DNA of 64,000 nt from Mycobacterium bourgelatii (GCF_010723575.1 NZ_BLKZ01000001.1:4092001-4156000), one strand, 5' to 3'. Shown: positions 18,857 through 27,553, counted from the stretch's first letter. The notes: generated by a model not told the origin, from the sequence alone. Translations and numbers: made by a program.

Positions 18857-19282
18857 TCAGGAAACCTGATAGCTGTCTCGGGAAATCTCGAAGCTACCCC
18901 CATGGGCGGTATCCCGGCAGCTCACGCCCGACATGGTGCTTTCGCACACCAGCGACCCCTTGGTGATCGTGCTGCCGTACGCGAGGGCCGGCCCGCCGCC
19001 GAGCGCGGTGTCGCCCGCACAGACAAACCGCGCGGAGTGCCCCACGTCGAGCACAATGCCCTGTCCGAAGTTCATGTGCTGGTCACAGCTGGCAGGCCTC
19101 GGCGGTGGTGACCACGTGCGGTCGCGGACATCGCAGCGAACCGATGACGAATCGATCATGCAGCCGATGTTTCCGCTCGGAGAGGTAAAGCCGACGATGT
19201 CGGCGTTGGCCGTTGGGGGTAGGACGATGCAGGCCGCCCACGCGCACCCCATGACGGTGCCCAGTCGAGTTGTTGGTCGCAT
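18857..19282 (-). CDS. Secreted cysteine-rich protein, DUF6636-like
   Basis: 141 residues with a Sec-type signal peptide (MRPTTRLGTVMGCAWAACI then PPTANA). The mature part opens GFTSPSGNIGCMID and has several paired cysteines (VRCDV, ASCDQH, RFVCAG, LVCES, VSCRD) and a GGPALAYG stretch. This pattern matches the small exported DUF6636 proteins common in mycobacteria, whose function is unknown. The cysteines probably form disulfides outside the membrane. It stands alone between tRNA-Cys and an LLM oxidoreductase gene on the same strand. Confidence 0.85.
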   Translation of the reverse strand: MRPTTRLGTVMGCAWAACIVLPPTANADIVGFTSPSGNIGCMIDSSSVRCDVRDRTWSPPPRPASCDQHMNFGQGIVLDVGHSARFVCAGDTALGGGPALAYGSTITKGSLVCESTMSGVSCRDTAHGGSFEISRDSYQVS

Positions 19283-19348
19283 GACGCCCGACCCTACTGG
19301 GGCAAACTCCCTTCCCGACGATCGAGTTGGTCAGGTGCCGCAGGTCGA

Positions 19349-20179
19349 TCAGTCGCGGTACTGGGCCACCCGGTCGGCATATTGGTCGAGCAGCCGGAGT
19401 GACTCGTCGCGCGGCTTGGTGGGTAGGAGCAGCGCTAACTGGTCAAAACCCAGGTCCTCCGCGGCGCGCCAGTAGTCGGGATCCTGGGGCGCGCCGAACA
19501 TGGCCAGCGGCACGTCGTGGCTGGCGGCGGCACGCAGCTGTGCCACCCGGTCAGTGATATGCGGGATAGGAAGCGGGTTGGATATCCAGCCCGCCTCATG
19601 ACGAGCCACGCGCTTGACCACGGCGTCGGAGTCGCCGCCGATGAAGATGGGCGGATGCGGTTTGCGCACCGGCTTCGGGCGACTGTACGACGGCGGGAAG
19701 TCCACATACTTGCCGTGGTACTCGGCGGGTTCGTTGGTCCATAAGGCCTTGATGGCCTCGATGCGTTCGTCCAGCAGTGCACCACGGGTCTTCGGGTTGG
19801 TGCCGTGGTCGCGCATTTCCTCGATGTTCCACCCGGCGCCTACGCCGAACACGAAACGGCCACCCGAGATCAGGTCGATGCTGGCAGCTTCCTTGGCCGT
19901 AATGATCGGGTCGCGCTGAATGAGCAAGGCAATGCCGGTAAAGAGCTCGATGTTCGACGTGACAGCCGCGGCTGCGGCCAATGTGACGAAGGGGTCGAGG
20001 GTCCGGTAGTAGATCGACGGCAGTTCACCACCCCGCGGGTAAGGGGTTTCGCGACTGGCCGGGATGTGCGTGTGTTCGGCCACCACCAACGATTCGAAGC
20101 CGCGCTCTTCGATTCCTCGCGCCAGCGAGACCGTGTCGATGCTGTCGTCATTGACGAACGTGGCGATCCCGAACTTCAT
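19349..20179 (-). CDS. LLM-class F420-dependent oxidoreductase
   Basis: 276 residues, starting MKFGIATFVNDDSI. Typical segments of the mycobacterial LLM group are visible: GFESLVVAEHTHIPAS, YYRTLDPFVTLAAAAAVT, DLISGGRFVFGVGAGWN, NPKTRGALLDERIEAIKALW and KPHPPIFIGGDS. It would bind F420 in a TIM barrel and transfer hydride to an unknown substrate. It is the third LLM gene in the window. Its upstream intergenic region carries two copies of a short repeat (20281-20450). Confidence 0.9.
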   Translation of the reverse strand: MKFGIATFVNDDSIDTVSLARGIEERGFESLVVAEHTHIPASRETPYPRGGELPSIYYRTLDPFVTLAAAAAVTSNIELFTGIALLIQRDPIITAKEAASIDLISGGRFVFGVGAGWNIEEMRDHGTNPKTRGALLDERIEAIKALWTNEPAEYHGKYVDFPPSYSRPKPVRKPHPPIFIGGDSDAVVKRVARHEAGWISNPLPIPHITDRVAQLRAAASHDVPLAMFGAPQDPDYWRAAEDLGFDQLALLLPTKPRDESLRLLDQYADRVAQYRD

Positions 20180-20280
20180 CGCGCTACCCCTGTCTGTCGG
20201 GTTGTCTGTTGGTTAACGGGTGTTCCCTCGCCCGGACAACGCCCATTGGCCGTTTATTCCCACGCCCGTCGGCCGTCAGC

Positions 20281-20363
20281 GTGTGGCTTATGCACCCACC
20301 GGGGGCGCGCGTGGGGGCCAAAGGCCTCACGGTCGGCGCAGGTGCAACAGACTCGACGCCGCC
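20281..20363 (+). repeat. Intergenic repeat, copy 1
   Basis: About 83 bp opening GTGTGGCTTATGCACCC and closing GACTCGACGCCGCC. A hairpin core GGGGCCAAAGGCCTC is at its centre. It resembles copy 2 immediately downstream and inverted copy 3 at 21612-21692. Confidence 0.7.
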
Positions 20364-20376
20364 TGCAGATCGCCGA

Positions 20377-20450
20377 GCGTATGGCCTATGCACCCGTCGG
20401 CGGCGTCTTGGGGCAAAACCCCTCACGTTCGGCGCAGGCGCAAACGGCGG
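20377..20450 (+). repeat. Intergenic repeat, copy 2
   Basis: A direct, diverged copy of the preceding repeat: ATGGCCTATGCACCCGTCGG, then a hairpin core GGGGCAAAACCCC, then TCACGTTCGGCGCAGGCGCAA. It ends 24 bp from the stop of the Ddn-like gene. Confidence 0.7.
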
Positions 20451-20473
20451 CGGCACGGGGCGCAGGCGAGCAG

Positions 20474-20902
20474 CTAGTCGGTGAAGTCGATGCGCACCGA
20501 CACTGGCGTCGTTTCCAAGGCCTTGACAACCGAGGCCCCCAGCCGTCCGAATTGGCGGCCCCGCGCGACGACGTCGTCGTCCGGCCGCATGGTCGCTACT
20601 CCCGTGCGCCACCGATTGCCCTGTCGCAGACGGACATTCGGGTTGTCGACGATATTTCGGCCCCATCCGGAACGGGTACCGTGCTGGCAGATGACCCAGG
20701 CGCCCGTGGCATCAAACTGCGCGGACACCGGAACGCGGCGCACCTGGCCGGTCTTGCGACCGATGGTCTCCAGCTCGGCGGCCAGGGCCGTCCGCAGGCC
20801 CAGCTTGCCCATTCCCTTCACGACGGGGTTGATCACATAGCGCCCGAGTGCGCGTTCCCTGCGGAACTTACGCAGCGTCTTGTCCTGGGTGCTGCTCGTC
20901 AT
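20474..20902 (-). CDS. Ddn-like F420-dependent nitroreductase-family protein
   Basis: 142 residues. It shows the split-barrel Ddn/FDR-A type pattern: a basic N-terminus with NPVVKGMGKLGL, ETIGRKTGQVRRVPV near residue 45, and GWGRNIVDNPNVRLR near 80. Such proteins bind deazaflavin F420 and reduce quinones or other small molecules. It is divergent from a TetR regulator, with a long palindrome covering the shared promoter, so it is very probably that regulator's target. Copies of an intergenic repeat flank this two-gene unit on both sides. Confidence 0.9.
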   Translation of the reverse strand: MTSSTQDKTLRKFRRERALGRYVINPVVKGMGKLGLRTALAAELETIGRKTGQVRRVPVSAQFDATGAWVICQHGTRSGWGRNIVDNPNVRLRQGNRWRTGVATMRPDDDVVARGRQFGRLGASVVKALETTPVSVRIDFTD

Positions 20903-20949
20903 GGCTTTTTCTCCTCATTCACGTTGAGCGCGTGACTGCGACCGCAATT

Positions 20950-20992
20950 TATACCGATTGGTCTACATGAGATTAGTAGACCAATCGGTATA
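20950..20992. promoter_or_regulatory. Long palindromic operator between ddn-like and tetR genes
   Basis: Perfect 17-bp arms (20950-20966 and 20976-20992, TATACCGATTGGTCTAC and its complement) flank a 9-bp spacer. Each arm holds ACCGATTGGT or ACCAATCGGT, itself nearly palindromic, so this could be two TetR dimer sites back to back. It lies 36 bp before the tetR start and 48 bp before the ddn-like start. Confidence 0.85.
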
Positions 20993-21027
20993 CTGCAACT
21001 GATGGGTGCGCAAAGAGAGGCCAGACG

Positions 21028-21591
21028 ATGACCGCACGCGAGCGACTGATCTCGAGCGCGATCGAACTACTGCGCCGCAACGGCGTGGCGGGCACCGGCT
21101 TGGCGGAGTTGCTCGAGCACAGCGGTACCGCCCGCCGGTCGGTCTACGTGAACTTCCCGGGAGGGAAGTCGGAGCTCATGGCCGAGGCCACCCGCACCGC
21201 GGGTCGCCTCATCGATCCGACGTTGAGCGGCATTGCGCCCGACGGCGACGGTCGCGAGTCGCTGTCAACATTCGTCGAGGGGTGGAAAGAGGCGCTGCGC
21301 GCCAGCGATTACACCGCAGGTTGCCCGATCGTCGCCGCCGCGCTCGGACGTACCGAGTCGCCCGCGGCGGCAGACGCTGCTGGCGAAGTGTTCGCCGAAT
21401 GGCAGACCGCGCTCGCCGAACGACTCAGGGCCGAGGGCGTCGGGGCCGACGAAGCCGAATCGCTGGCCACCACCGTCGTGGCCGCAGTCGAGGGTGCGGT
21501 CATCCTGTGCCTGGCCGCGCAATCCACCGAGCCCATGGACCGGACCGTGCGAATGCTCGATCAGCTCATCGCTCGGCACGCCCGGCCCTGA
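21028..21591 (+). CDS. TetR/AcrR-family transcriptional regulator
   Basis: 187 residues. The N-terminal helix-turn-helix is clear: RERLISSAIELLRRNGVAG, then LAELLEHSGTARRSVYVNF with GGKSELM. The C-terminal ligand domain has GWKEALRASDYTAGCPI and VVAAVEGAVILCLAAQST, as in the group related to Bacillus YxaF/LmrA. It probably represses itself and the divergent Ddn-like gene through the 43-bp palindrome between them. The ligand is unknown, though quinones or drugs are typical for relatives. The start is the ATG at 21028. Confidence 0.92.
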   Translation: MTARERLISSAIELLRRNGVAGTGLAELLEHSGTARRSVYVNFPGGKSELMAEATRTAGRLIDPTLSGIAPDGDGRESLSTFVEGWKEALRASDYTAGCPIVAAALGRTESPAAADAAGEVFAEWQTALAERLRAEGVGADEAESLATTVVAAVEGAVILCLAAQSTEPMDRTVRMLDQLIARHARP

Positions 21592-21611
21592 GCAGGCATT
21601 CGACGACGCCG

Positions 21612-21692
21612 GGCGGCCTCGAGTCAGCTGCATCTACGCCGAATGTGGGGCCTTTGGCCCCTACACGCCGCCGACGGGTGCACAGGCCACAC
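21612..21692 (-). repeat. Intergenic repeat, copy 3 (inverted)
   Basis: Read on the minus strand it opens GTGTGGCCTGTGCACCCG, has a perfect hairpin GGGGCCAAAGGCCCC and closes GACTCGAGGCCGCC. It follows the tetR stop by 20 bp and lies 30 bp from the stop of the convergent dehydrogenase gene. Confidence 0.7.
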
Positions 21693-21721
21693 CCCCGGCG
21701 ACGCCAAAGAGGCGCCGGCCG

Positions 21722-22867
21722 CTAACTGGCCACGTTCGGCGTCACCAGGAACTTCTCCCCCGTGGCTCGTTTGACGTATTGGTGGAACGCCTCCGGCTGA
21801 AGCATGCCGGCGAGCGAAACCTCACCCGCGTAGTTGCTGGCGAACGTCGTGGTGAGTTCCGCGGCGACCCGGGCCTGCAGTCGACCGACCGTTTCGGCTC
21901 CTGCGTTCCGCAGAAACGGCATGAGCAACCATCCCCCGACGCCCCAGGCGAGCCCGAAGTCGCGACCGAGGACCGTGGGACCCGTGTCGAGTACGCCGTA
22001 GATATAGACCTGCTTGTGGACGTCCGACCCGTAGCGCGAATACTCCGTCGACGCCGCACTGGCCGCCTTTTCCATTGCACTGAGGATCTGACTCGCCATC
22101 GTCCCGCCACCTATCGCATCGAAAGCGAGCGTCGCGGATGTCGCCTTGATGGCTTCGACGAGTTCTTCGGAGAACGACGGCGACGTCGAGTTGAGCACGT
22201 GTTCTGCTCCAAGCGACTTCAGTAAGTCCACCTGTTCGGGCTTGCGGACGATATTGACCAGCGGTATTCCGTCTTTCTGGCAGATCTTCACCAGCATCTG
22301 CCCGAGGTTCGATGCCGCGGCAGTATGGACGAGGGCCGAATGTCCTTCGCGGCGCATGGTTTCGGTCATCCCGAGTGAAGTCAGCGGATTGACGAAGGAC
22401 GACGCCCCATCGCCCGCCGTCGCCCCATCGGGAAGGACCAGGCATGCGGACGCATCGATCGCTCGGTATTGCGCGTACATCCCGCCGCCCGCTGCCGCCA
22501 CTTTCTTGCCGATCAGAGCTTGCGCCGCTGCCGACGATCCGGCGGCAACCACCGTGCCCGCACCCTCGATCCCTACCGGGAGCGATTGACCAAACCGCGC
22601 CGAAAGCGCGCCAAGTGTCGCCTCCGCGACCGGGGCCGTGACGACGGGCCGTTCCGGCGTGCCCGCTACCGTCGCCTTACTCAGGTCCGCGCTCGCCACA
22701 AGCAGGCCCAAGTCCGACGGGTTGATCGGCGAGGCTTCCACTCGCACCAGCACCTCATTGTCGCCGGGCACCGGCACAGGGACATCGTGCAACGAGAGTT
22801 CAAGCGTGCCATCGGAAGTCACCAACGAGCGCAGCTCGAGGGCGGAATCGGGTAGATCTGCGGTCAT
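21722..22867 (-). CDS. Zinc-type alcohol dehydrogenase/quinone oxidoreductase family (MDR) protein
   Basis: 381 residues from the ATG at 22867 (MTADLPDSALELRSLV). It shows the MDR pattern: GroES-like N-terminus with VLVRVEASPINPSDLG, GIEGAGTVVAAG near 105, then a Rossmann part with HTAAASNLGQMLVKICQK and KSLGAEHVLNSTS. There is no catalytic-zinc Cys/His set, which fits the NAD(P)H:quinone reductase-like branch. The 'SASTEYSRYGSDVHKQVYIYG' region is not recognised. It converges with tetR and stands alone. The substrate is unknown. Confidence 0.88.
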   Translation of the reverse strand: MTADLPDSALELRSLVTSDGTLELSLHDVPVPVPGDNEVLVRVEASPINPSDLGLLVASADLSKATVAGTPERPVVTAPVAEATLGALSARFGQSLPVGIEGAGTVVAAGSSAAAQALIGKKVAAAGGGMYAQYRAIDASACLVLPDGATAGDGASSFVNPLTSLGMTETMRREGHSALVHTAAASNLGQMLVKICQKDGIPLVNIVRKPEQVDLLKSLGAEHVLNSTSPSFSEELVEAIKATSATLAFDAIGGGTMASQILSAMEKAASAASTEYSRYGSDVHKQVYIYGVLDTGPTVLGRDFGLAWGVGGWLLMPFLRNAGAETVGRLQARVAAELTTTFASNYAGEVSLAGMLQPEAFHQYVKRATGEKFLVTPNVAS

Positions 22868-22966
22868 GGGTCGGGCCTCGTTCCTGTTCCAGACGGGTGG
22901 TCTCAACCTATGAACCGGCAACCCATCATGATTTCTTCCCCGGCGAGTGAGGCGCGATCTGAGCGC

Positions 22967-23449
22967 CTACCGTCGGACGGCACCGACGACGAGGAGCGCC
23001 GCACCGATCAGCGGGCAGACCGTGCGGACGTGATTCCACAACGTCCACGGGTCTGCGTAGTCGTGCCACGCCTGCGCCGCGTTCGTGCCGGGTTTGACCT
23101 GCTCCAACTGGTCGTTGAGAGGCACGTTGAAGGCTGCCGTGACGAGCACCGCGATCACCGCGAAGACCGCCCCCGCCAGGAGGTAACGGCTGCCAGGTTT
23201 GCGGAGTTGGAAGACCGCAACGACGCCGACAACCAGTGCCGCCAACGCCGAGCCGAAGAACAACACCAAGAATGCCGTATTCACTTGTGCCTCAGCGTTG
23301 ATGCCGCGCATTGCGATGATCGCATCCACCGGGTTGATGCGGTTCAGGCCGCGCATCACAAACGTGGAAAACGCGAAGAACAGTCCGCCGACCGCCGCGC
23401 TGCCGATCGCAGCGACCAAGGCCAGGACACTGAGCGGGTTGGTGCGCAT
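22967..23449 (-). CDS. DUF1772 (anthrone oxygenase-like) membrane protein
   Basis: 160 residues with four hydrophobic helices: LSVLALVAAIGSAAVGGLFF, FLVLFFGSALAALVVGVVAV, YLLAGAVFAVIAVLVTAAF and a C-terminal CPLIGAALLVVGAV. Between helices it has FVMRGLNRINPVDAI and NVPLNDQLEQVKPG followed by WHDYADPWTLWNHVRT. These motifs are typical of DUF1772 proteins, some of which relate to anthrone oxygenases of polyketide pathways; most are uncharacterised. It stands alone, divergent from the alpha/beta hydrolase gene 101 bp away. Confidence 0.88.
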   Translation of the reverse strand: MRTNPLSVLALVAAIGSAAVGGLFFAFSTFVMRGLNRINPVDAIIAMRGINAEAQVNTAFLVLFFGSALAALVVGVVAVFQLRKPGSRYLLAGAVFAVIAVLVTAAFNVPLNDQLEQVKPGTNAAQAWHDYADPWTLWNHVRTVCPLIGAALLVVGAVRR

Positions 23450-23550
23450 GTCGGCAGTTAAATCGAGATTGGCCAGACGATCCAGTTCTCACCACCGCGT
23501 GTCCTGGCAACGGAACCGTCACGAGAGGTAGACGGGCTAACCTCACGATC

Positions 23551-24321
23551 ATGCCCATGCTCGAACATTCTCGGGGCCGTGCCTACTACCGGCACTGGCC
23601 GGCCGCAGACCCACACGCCGCCATCGTTTTTCTACACGGCTTCGGCGAACACACCGGGCTTTACCACCGGTATGCGTACGCACTCAACGCGGCAGGCATC
23701 GACCTGTGGGCCGTCGACCAGTTCGGGCATGGACTCACCAACGGGGACCGCGGAAACTTCGTCTCGATCGAGGCCAGTTCGGAGCTGGCTGACATCGTGA
23801 CCGAGCTCGCCGAACGGCAACGGCCCGGCCTACCTTTGGTCGCGCAGGGCCATTCATTCGGTTCCGTGGTCACCCTGTGTCGACTGCTGGACAACCCGGG
23901 CCGCTACCGTGCCGGCGTCATTTCCGGTGCCCCGCTTGCGCCGCTCACCGGACTCTCGGACGGGGACTCTTTCGATCTCGACCCGGCGTGGCTCTCGGCC
24001 GACCCGTTTTATCTCGATTCGCTGGAAAACGACCCGCTGGCCTTCGTCGACGCGAACGGATCGGTTCTGTCCCACGAACTGGAAAGAGCGTGGAAACGGT
24101 TCGAATCGGACCTGCCGGGTCTAGTGGTCCCGACGCTGGCGGTGCACGGCACGGCCGACCCTATCGCTCCGGTCGGCGCGGTGCGTGAATACGCTCAACA
24201 GATAGAGTGCTTGCAGCTCAAGGAATTTGCGGGTGGGCGTCACGACATCCTCAACGAGGCGATGCATCGCGATGTTGCGGCTGCGGTGATCGAATTCGTG
24301 GATGCGTCGACGGCTGGATAA
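23551..24321 (+). CDS. Alpha/beta hydrolase, monoacylglycerol lipase-like
   Basis: 256 residues without a signal peptide. The Ser/Asp/His triad is readable: GHSFG with Ser102, HGTADPIAP with Asp near 203, and GGRHDILNE with His near 231. The oxyanion region is FLHGFGEHTG and the DQFGHGLTNGDRGNF segment is typical of the serine aminopeptidase S33/monoacylglycerol lipase branch. The likely role is hydrolysis of a lipid ester in the cytoplasm. It is followed by a zinc-peptidase-like gene on the same strand, 46 bp away. Confidence 0.92.
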   Translation: MPMLEHSRGRAYYRHWPAADPHAAIVFLHGFGEHTGLYHRYAYALNAAGIDLWAVDQFGHGLTNGDRGNFVSIEASSELADIVTELAERQRPGLPLVAQGHSFGSVVTLCRLLDNPGRYRAGVISGAPLAPLTGLSDGDSFDLDPAWLSADPFYLDSLENDPLAFVDANGSVLSHELERAWKRFESDLPGLVVPTLAVHGTADPIAPVGAVREYAQQIECLQLKEFAGGRHDILNEAMHRDVAAAVIEFVDASTAG

Positions 24322-24367
24322 TCGCCGCGCCGACTGAACCTTCCGGCGGGGCGGCTGCGGTGCCACG

Positions 24368-25446
24368 ATGGAGTCCGTGCGCGCGTTCGCCTGTCCCGTC
24401 TGCGGGAGTTTCACTCCGTTCGAGTCGCGGCACTGCCCGAACTGCTTGGTGGAACTGGGTTTGCACGTCCCCACCCGCACTATGGTCACCACGTCATCGA
24501 ACACAGCGGTGATCGACGGCCGGACGTGGTCGGCGTGCACCAAGAGGGCGGACCTCGGCTGCAACTGGTTGGTTCCTGAGGACCAGGACCTGAGTGGACG
24601 GGGGCGGTGCCTGGCGGACTCGTTGATCCGCCGTGAGCCGGAGGCTGACGACACCATCGCGGTCGAAAAGCTGGTGTCCACCGGAATCGCTTTGCGGCGG
24701 TTGATCTATCAACTCATCGACATCGGCTTGCCGGTCGACCCGTATTGGCGAAAAGACGGAGGACTTGCCTTCGACCTGCTGTCCAGTTACAGCGCCGGTG
24801 AGCGGGTGGTGATCGGCCACGCCGGGGGGGGGTGATCACGATCGATCTGGTCGAGTCGTTGGATGCCTACCGGGAGTCGCTCCGAGTTCGCCTCGGAGAG
24901 CCCTATCGCACGATGCTCGGTCATTTTCGCCATGAGGTCGGCCACTACTACCAGAACGTGTTGGTTGAAACCGATCCTGGGGCCGGACGCTACCTCGACG
25001 AGTGCCGTGAGATCTTCGGCGACGAGCGCGCCAGTTATCAAGACGAGCTGGCCCGACACTATAGATTCGGCGCTCCCCCGAACTGGGGTGAGTCCTTCAT
25101 CTCCGAGTACGCGACGATGCACCCGTGGGAGGACTTCGCCGAGTGTTTCGCGCACTATCTGCACATCACCGGCACCATCGACACCGCTCGGGAGTCGGGA
25201 CTGATTCTGCAAGCGGACAGGGTCCGCTTCTCGATGCAGCGGGACGTCGTTCCGCTGCCGTCCTACGACGACACGCCAATCGAGGGGTTGTTGGAGGACT
25301 GGAAGTGGTTGTCGCTCTGCTTCAATCGGGTGAACACTGCCATGGGCAAGAATCCGCTCTACCCATTTGACATCCCGCCCGCGGTCGTCCGCAAATTGGC
25401 GTTCGTACACAAAGTGATCCGCGAGACGTCTCGCGCAGCCGGGTAA
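24368..25446 (+). pseudogene. Zinc-binding metallopeptidase family gene, frameshifted in a G-run
   Basis: Two overlapping frames together make one protein of the putative zinc-binding metallopeptidase family. The first (24368-24835) has a zinc ribbon, CPVCGSF and CPNCLVE, at the N-terminus. The second (24832-25446) opens ITIDLVESLDAYRESLRV and has the HEVGHYYQ active-site motif near 24930, then WEDFAECFAHYLH. The frame breaks at a run of nine G (24824-24832): seven or ten G would join the halves as ..HAGG-VITIDL... A real mutation, a phase-variable tract or a sequencing error are all possible. Everything else about the gene looks intact. Confidence 0.85.
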
Positions 25447-25472
25447 AAGCGAAGTGCGGCAAGGAGAGTCGA

Positions 25473-26300
25473 ATGTGTCGATGGGTTGGATACCTGGGCG
25501 AACCGATCGCGCCGCGGGAGTTGCTGCATGATCCCGAACGCTCGCTGATCGAGCAGAGCCGTCGGCATGCGCCGAACATGGAGATTCCCAACGGAGACGG
25601 CACCGGACTGGGCTGGTATGAGCACCGCGCCGAACCCGCGCTGTTCCGCAGCATCACTCCTGCCTGGGGCGATGCAAACCTGTTGGAGCTGGCCACCGAG
25701 ATTCGCAGCCGTGTGTTTCTTGCCCATGTGCGAGCCGGTACCGGGACGCCCGTCCAGCAGACCAACTGCCACCCATTCCGTTACCGCAACTGGCTTTTCG
25801 CGCACAACGGCTACATCGCCGGCTATCAGCGGTTGCGTCGCGATCTGCTGCTAGCGGTAGACCCCGCCTTGTTCGGCAACATCGCGGGATCTACCGATTC
25901 GGAACTGATGTTTCATCTCGCGCTCACCTTCGGTCTGACCGACGACCCGATTGCCGGCATCGCCCGGATGGCAGGTTTTGTCGAAGCGACGGCCGCGGCG
26001 GCTGGGGTGAGCGAGCCGGCGTTGCAGATGACGGTGGGAGTCAGCGACGGAACACGCCTGTATGCGGTGCGCTACGCCAGCGGCCCCGACGTGAACACGC
26101 TGTTTGTCAGCGAAGATCTCGAATCCGTCCAGATGCTCTATCCGCACAACGAGCGACTGCTCCACTTCGGTGATCGCGCTCGGGTGGTGGTTTCCGAGCC
26201 GCTGACCGATCTGCCCGGTGCGTGGCGGGAGGTGCCCGCCGGGACCGCGCTGGTTATCGGCAAGGGCATCGAAGAGCGCCCGTTCCAGCCGATCGACTGA
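25473..26300 (+). CDS. Class II glutamine amidotransferase
   Basis: 275 residues. The catalytic Cys2 directly follows the initiator Met (MCRWVGYLG), and the Ntn fold shows FLAHVRAGT, NCHPFRYRNWLFAHNG and GSTDSELMFHLAL, as in the YafJ/EgtC branch. An AAGGAG ribosome site lies 6 bases before the ATG. Such proteins release ammonia from glutamine or act as gamma-glutamyl hydrolases. No synthetase domain is attached and no ergothioneine genes adjoin it, so EgtC itself is unlikely. It lies 26 bp after the broken zinc peptidase gene on the same strand. Confidence 0.9.
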   Translation: MCRWVGYLGEPIAPRELLHDPERSLIEQSRRHAPNMEIPNGDGTGLGWYEHRAEPALFRSITPAWGDANLLELATEIRSRVFLAHVRAGTGTPVQQTNCHPFRYRNWLFAHNGYIAGYQRLRRDLLLAVDPALFGNIAGSTDSELMFHLALTFGLTDDPIAGIARMAGFVEATAAAAGVSEPALQMTVGVSDGTRLYAVRYASGPDVNTLFVSEDLESVQMLYPHNERLLHFGDRARVVVSEPLTDLPGAWREVPAGTALVIGKGIEERPFQPID

Positions 26301-26409
26301 ACGATCAGCCCCGGCTCGCAGCCGTCCAGCAACCGACCGGGCTTCCGTTCGCCGGACATGGAGATATAGCCTTTCTGGCGATTAATGCCATGGTCAACCC
26401 GGAGGAAAC

Positions 26410-26817
26410 GTGTCCCCCAAAGTTCGCAAGGCGATGGCAGGTCTGGCCATCTTGACGGTCTTCGGCGTCTCGACAGCACACGCGGAGCCAGGGCCGGGGA
26501 GCGGTGAGACCTTCTTCGTCGAATACATGACAAGGGCATTCACTCCCCCAACGTCGGAAGCCGCAGCTCGGGCGATCATTCCGTTGGCCGAACTGGTCTG
26601 CGAAGCCAAAGCGCGCGGCGAGAGCGACCTGCAGGCCGCAAACATCGTGCTGGCCGGCAACGGCGTCGCGGCGCTGGGCCTGTCCACCGGCTCAAGCGTC
26701 GGAGACGAGCCGACAGCGTTGGAGGTCGTCAATGCCTCAACGCTGGCGTACTGCCCGCAATACAACCCCACGCTCAGCGCACCCGGCCTACCGATGGTGC
26801 CCGGGGCGGTAAGTTAG
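26410..26817 (+). CDS. Secreted DUF732-type protein
   Basis: 135 residues from the GTG at 26410, with GGAGGAAAC just upstream. The signal peptide is KVRKAMAGLAILTVFGVSTAHA. The mature part has an acidic helical segment, a Cys in LAELVCEAKARG and a second Cys in LAYCPQYNP, a spacing typical of DUF732, a small helical family abundant in mycobacteria. Its function is unknown. Its last 30 bases overlap the convergent methyltransferase gene. Confidence 0.8.
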   Translation: MSPKVRKAMAGLAILTVFGVSTAHAEPGPGSGETFFVEYMTRAFTPPTSEAAARAIIPLAELVCEAKARGESDLQAANIVLAGNGVAALGLSTGSSVGDEPTALEVVNASTLAYCPQYNPTLSAPGLPMVPGAVS

Positions 26818-27474
26818 CCCCCGCGTCGCGCGCCCGATGATGATCGGATGCACGATCGCTGGCATGCCTCGCCAGACGCCCTCGTCGGCAGCCACGGTGA
26901 ACCCGCAGGCGCGCATCAGCTCCAAAGTCCGTCGGTTGCAGTAACACCCGCCGGCGAAGCCGCGCCACGGACGGAACATCATGTCCTGGTACGCCGCCAG
27001 GAACCGCGAGCGGGCGCGGACGTGTTCGACGAACAGCAACTGACCGTCGGGCCGAAGTACACGCGCGACCTCACGTAGCGTGCGCTGCGGGTCGTCGACA
27101 GTGCAAAGGACGAGAGTCGAGACGACGGTGTCCACCGATGCATCGGGGAAGGGTAGGCGTTCGGCGGGCGCATCAATGATCCGTGCATCGCGTCCGTTGC
27201 GCTGCAGGCGCCGGATGAGCTTTCGGCGCATCGAAGTATCGGGCTCGGTGAGCACAAGCTCGATGTCGTCGGGATAGAGCGCGATGTTGAGGCCGGTTCC
27301 GGCGCCGATCTCGACGACCCGCCCGCGTGCGTTGCGCAGCAGCCCGCGCCGCCGGTTGCGCATGCCCGCGAGTTCGCCGAGCCACAGGAACGGTTCGTAG
27401 ACGAGGGCGAAAATCCGCATCCACACCTTTGACGATGCGGTCAGTTGAGTTCCGGCGCTGACTGTTTCGGTCAT
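26788..27474 (-). CDS. Class I SAM-dependent methyltransferase
   Basis: 228 residues from the ATG at 27474 (MTETVSAGTQL); the frame is open to 27552 but without signs of coding. The SAM-binding motif I VVEIGAGTGLN is near residue 53, motif II LTEPD, motif IV DTVVSTLVLCTVDD and post-motif LRPDGQLLFVEHV follow, as in UbiE/Coq5-like enzymes. The target is probably a small molecule or lipid. It lies downstream of the hydrolase-LuxR gene on the same strand, 79 bp away. Confidence 0.92.
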   Translation of the reverse strand: MTETVSAGTQLTASSKVWMRIFALVYEPFLWLGELAGMRNRRRGLLRNARGRVVEIGAGTGLNIALYPDDIELVLTEPDTSMRRKLIRRLQRNGRDARIIDAPAERLPFPDASVDTVVSTLVLCTVDDPQRTLREVARVLRPDGQLLFVEHVRARSRFLAAYQDMMFRPWRGFAGGCYCNRRTLELMRACGFTVAADEGVWRGMPAIVHPIIIGRATRGLTYRPGHHR

Positions 27475-27553
27475 GCCGCGACCATACGAACGACGCGTCG
27501 TGCGCGCATCGCCCCAATCGGCCATCTCTGCGAAATGGCCTATTGCGGCCATC

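Noticed and set aside
20184..20666. 160-codon minus-strand frame covering the intergenic repeats
   Set aside because: It overlaps the Ddn-like gene in another frame, and its unusual peptide comes from the repeat copies.
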